51,501 nt of DNA. Source: Strigomonas culicis. Its lineage: Eukaryota > Euglenozoa > Kinetoplastea > Trypanosomatida > Trypanosomatidae. The stretch covers positions 1 through 51,501 of the forward strand of contig AUXH01000063.1 in NCBI GenBank assembly GCA_000482145.1. Direction: 5' to 3'. Positions 48,943 through 51,501 of the stretch are shown piece after piece (within the stretch, counting starts at the first letter, position 1; each line of letters begins with the position of its first letter). The notes under the pieces are model-generated. The model was given only the letters and a program-made list of their open reading frames with translations, ran no database searches and was not told the origin of the DNA. Both the position numbers and the translations under genes were made by a program.

Positions 48943-51501
48943 CTACACCCACACGTCCAGCTTCGTGGTGTTAAACTTCACCGTCTGCTTCTTCAGCTTA
49001 CACGGGGACATGGGTGGGCTCAGCTGGCGCGCGCCCTCCGCGCCGGCCGTGGCGGCCGCAGCGCCGCCCGCCCCCGCGACCGCCGCCACGGCTTCCTCGT
49101 GCTCGAGGAGGGCCGTGATGTAGTGCTGGTACTGCGTCGCGAGGCTCGCGAGCAGCGGCGTGGGGTGGTGCGGCGCCCAGACCGTTCCCGCGGCGCCGCC
49201 CGCACCGCCATCCGCCTGCCCGTCCTGCCCGTCTGGTGGTGCCGCCAGCTGCGCGATAAAGCGCCGCTCATGCGCTCGCATCGCGTCCAGAAAGCGGTGC
49301 ACGATGAACAAGGAGGCGCGCGTGTGGGTGAACTTGGTGTGCGTGCCGACCGTCTCCGACGCGAGCCGCAGCGCGCGGTGTTGCGCGTCTTCCGCCGTCG
49401 GCGCGCCGCTCCCGCCGGCGACCCCCATCGCGTAGCCGCCGCACGCCACGTAGTAGTAGTGCAGCCCGCCCTTGTGTGAGGGGAAGTGCAGGATGCGCAC
49501 GGAGAAGAGATCGACGTCGCTGCTGTGCGCGAAGCTGTAGCTCGAGCTCGCGAAGAGGTGGTCCAGCAGCGCATCCTTCTCGTCCGGCACAGCGCTGTTG
49601 TCCGCCGCGGCGGTGGGCGGCTCCGGGGGGGCCGGCGACGGCACCGGCGACGGGGTCCGCGAGCGCGACTGCATCGCGCCGCGCGGGCGGCTCGCCTCCG
49701 GTGACAAGCGGCGGCGCGGCGGCTGGCTCGGCGCCCCCACTGCGTCGCCGCCAGTCGCGCCGCTGGTGCCGGGCCGGGAGGCCTCGCGGCCGACGCTGCG
49801 CCACGAGAGGCGGCGGACGCCGCCGGGAATGGCTGTGGGGCGCGTCAGTAACCCAGACGCGGCGCGCCGCTTCTTTTTCTTCTTCGGCGCCGCCGCCTGC
49901 TTCTCCTTTTCGCTCGCCGCGCGCTCGCGCTCGAGCTGCCGCGCGTAGGCCTGCACCTGGTCGGCGCTGAGCGTCGCGGAGTTCGAGTGGCCAGACAGGG
50001 ACCGCGAGAGGTCGCTGCGGCTGAAGGCCTCCGAGCTGCTCTCGCTGCCGACCGCGGCGACGGGCGAGGTCTTCACCGGCGGCGGTGGTGGCGCCACCCC
50101 GTCCAGCAGGTTCACTGCCTCGTCCACCATCGGGTACCAGAAGCATCGGTGGACGTCGTTCACATCGAGCGCGCGGCGCGCCGACGGGGGCACGCCGCTA
50201 GAGCGATAGAACGCATCGTAGAAGAAGGGCGCGGTCGGCGCCGCCGCCTCCGCGCGCCGGATCTCCTCCAGCCGCCGTTGCGTGTTGGGGTTGAGAATGT
50301 AGCGCATCCGCGTGAACGTTTGCTTCACCGAGAGAAAGGTGCGGCGGTTCGTGTGCACTGACCGGAACAGACTGCTGTTGCCCCGCGAGGAGCCGATGAA
50401 GGAGCCGCTGTGGTTGTGCGGCCCGAACGGGGCCGTGTCCGCGTCGCTGATGTCCGAGGTGGTCGCGCTATCCGTCTCTGCCGCAGCCCTCGCGTCCGCG
50501 AGTAGGTCGGTGCGGAACGGCAGCGGCCGCGCCAGGTCGATGCCGGCCGCATCCCACGCCGCCGTGCTCGGCTCCGGCGTCGTCACCGCCGGCGGCACGG
50601 TCTCCTCGGGTCCCCCTCCGGGGGAGGGCAAGTACTTGGCGAGCGTGCGGGTGCTGCGCTCGGGCAGCTCCACCTCTTCCCGACACACGGTGTAGAAGGC
50701 ACTGCTGTTGTGGCGCGGCGGCAGCCGCGCGCGGCGCCACCAGCCGCCCCAGCCGCCGCCGTCCGCCGCGAAGAGCGACGGGGGGGCGTAGAAGCTGCTG
50801 CGGTCAGCAGCAATCAGCTCCATCACAAGGAGACTGACGGTCGGCAGCGCGGCCACGTAGCAGCTCGAGTGCAGCCCGCGGCGCATCGCGTCCGGCCGCG
50901 TGCGCAGTGCGGCCTCCGTCAGATGGTACTGCTGTTGGCAGACCTCCGCCCACACCGCCGCGATGCCGAGCGTCTGCCACGTGAACAGCGGCCCCTGCGG
51001 CGTCGCCTGACTCGCCGCGCCGGAGGGGAAGTAGTGGTGCTCGAGGCTCTCGAAGGTCAGCTGGCCCTGCTCCACCAGCACCAGCAACTGGTAGAGCCCG
51101 CGCGCGAAGACGCGGAGACCCGCGAAGGAGAAGGCCACCGCCGCCGAGGCGGCGCCGAATCCCCCTTCGTCTTGGTCCACCCGCGCAGGCGGGCTCCACC
51201 GCTGCACCGCTGACGAGCGACTCCCGTCGAGGGAGATGGGGTTGAAGGTGCAGGTGCCCTCCTCCGAGGGGGTGGCGGTGGCGGTCGGCCGCCCCGCCGC
51301 ACCGGTGGTGCAGCTGCACTGCCGATCCGTCGCGACGAAGCGCGTGAAGAGAACGGCGTGGCGCAGCTGCAGCTTGTAGAACTCGCTCAGCGCCTCCAGC
51401 GCTGGCACGGCCGGCGCGCGCTCCGTCGTGCTGATCTCCACGACGCGCGGACCGCCGACGTACGCCCACGCGGCCACGTCCGGCGAGGCCCACGAGGTGC
51501 C
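48943..51501 (-). CDS. Protein of unknown function, 5' end outside the window
   Basis: The frame stays open to the right edge, so the start lies outside; at least 852 residues are visible. I do not recognise the family. The visible N-terminal part (to about residue 240) looks folded and helical, with aliphatic stretches such as VFARGLYQLLVLVEQG and ALPTVSLLVMELIAA that are not clearly membrane spans. The middle is Ser/Pro/Arg-rich with a lysine run (KKKKKRR) near the Ala/Glu helix EREKQAAA-like segment. A second folded block near the C-terminus contains VRILHFPSHKGGLHYYYVACGG and SLFIVHRFLDAMRAHERRF. The end, KKQTVKFNTTKLDVWV, is beta-like. An apparent start codon at 51475-51477 is GTG and not the true start. 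Confidence 0.6.
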   Translation of the reverse strand, partial: GTSWASPDVAAWAYVGGPRVVEISTTERAPAVPALEALSEFYKLQLRHAVLFTRFVATDRQCSCTTGAAGRPTATATPSEEGTCTFNPISLDGSRSSAVQRWSPPARVDQDEGGFGAASAAVAFSFAGLRVFARGLYQLLVLVEQGQLTFESLEHHYFPSGAASQATPQGPLFTWQTLGIAAVWAEVCQQQYHLTEAALRTRPDAMRRGLHSSCYVAALPTVSLLVMELIAADRSSFYAPPSLFAADGGGWGGWWRRARLPPRHNSSAFYTVCREEVELPERSTRTLAKYLPSPGGGPEETVPPAVTTPEPSTAAWDAAGIDLARPLPFRTDLLADARAAAETDSATTSDISDADTAPFGPHNHSGSFIGSSRGNSSLFRSVHTNRRTFLSVKQTFTRMRYILNPNTQRRLEEIRRAEAAAPTAPFFYDAFYRSSGVPPSARRALDVNDVHRCFWYPMVDEAVNLLDGVAPPPPPVKTSPVAAVGSESSSEAFSRSDLSRSLSGHSNSATLSADQVQAYARQLERERAASEKEKQAAAPKKKKKRRAASGLLTRPTAIPGGVRRLSWRSVGREASRPGTSGATGGDAVGAPSQPPRRRLSPEASRPRGAMQSRSRTPSPVPSPAPPEPPTAAADNSAVPDEKDALLDHLFASSSYSFAHSSDVDLFSVRILHFPSHKGGLHYYYVACGGYAMGVAGGSGAPTAEDAQHRALRLASETVGTHTKFTHTRASLFIVHRFLDAMRAHERRFIAQLAAPPDGQDGQADGGAGGAAGTVWAPHHPTPLLASLATQYQHYITALLEHEEAVAAVAGAGGAAAATAGAEGARQLSPPMSPCKLKKQTVKFNTTKLDVWV

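Noticed and set aside
1..51501. Mobile elements, CRISPR arrays or a transferred bacterial gene cluster
   Set aside because: No reverse transcriptase, transposase, terminal repeats or spaced direct repeats were seen, and all genes fit a trypanosomatid chromosome.

Overview
The window looks like nuclear DNA of a trypanosomatid (kinetoplastid) protist. Twenty long intron-less genes all lie on the minus strand, with no strand switch, so transcription runs from right to left as part of one polycistronic unit that extends past both ends. GC-rich coding sequence alternates with strikingly AT-rich spacers full of homopolymers and microsatellites. Pyrimidine tracts followed by AG sit just 5' of most start codons, as expected for spliced-leader trans-splicing. 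Gene content agrees: a guide-RNA-binding RESC subunit, trypanosomatid hnRNPF/H, a glycosomal-type trifunctional beta-oxidation enzyme and an axonemal dynein chain. From memory, the order eIF5B / RESC subunit / hnRNPF/H / MCM3 / trifunctional enzyme recalls T. brucei chromosome 2. I could not check this, and I do not name a species.

Layout in the direction of transcription (high to low coordinates): an unrecognised protein cut by the window edge (51501-48943); trifunctional enoyl-CoA hydratase/3-hydroxyacyl-CoA dehydrogenase (48345-45544); mitochondrial processing peptidase alpha (44903-43506); SRP receptor beta (43022-41904); inner-arm dynein intermediate chain DNAI4/IC138 (41642-38994); a single-LIM protein (38358-37387); the NEDD8-activating E1 regulatory subunit (36859-34277); a large zinc-knuckle protein with a mitochondrial-type N-terminus (33912-30493); a GRAB-domain golgin (30039-26755); a disordered unknown protein (26157-23908); a J-protein (23376-22588); MCM3 (22041-19549); a LYR-motif protein (19123-18620); a FabF-type ketoacyl synthase (18324-16918); hnRNPF/H (16399-14720); the RESC subunit (12827-11184); eIF5B (10097-7695); a C5orf34-like protein (7175-4203); and two tandem arrestin-like proteins (3860-2508 and 1734-340).

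These are mostly housekeeping genes serving different compartments: replication (MCM3), translation (eIF5B), ER targeting (SRbeta), Golgi tethering (golgin), flagellum (DNAI4), neddylation (NAE1), and a mitochondrial or organellar group (MPP-alpha, RESC subunit, KAS, LYR protein, zinc-knuckle protein, trifunctional enzyme). As is usual in these organisms, adjacency mostly does not imply shared function. The KAS/LYR pair is a possible exception, because LYR proteins bind the acyl-ACP that mitochondrial KAS makes.

I see no tRNA, rRNA, retroelement, CRISPR array or other mobile element, and no clear new multi-gene system. The most interesting leads are individual: a changed hydratase active site in the trifunctional enzyme, a start codon immediately after a splice-acceptor AG, a perfect hairpin in the long hnRNPF/H 3' spacer, a GC-rich island in the DNAI4 3' spacer, and the uncharacterised zinc-knuckle, C5orf34-like and GRAB-golgin proteins.
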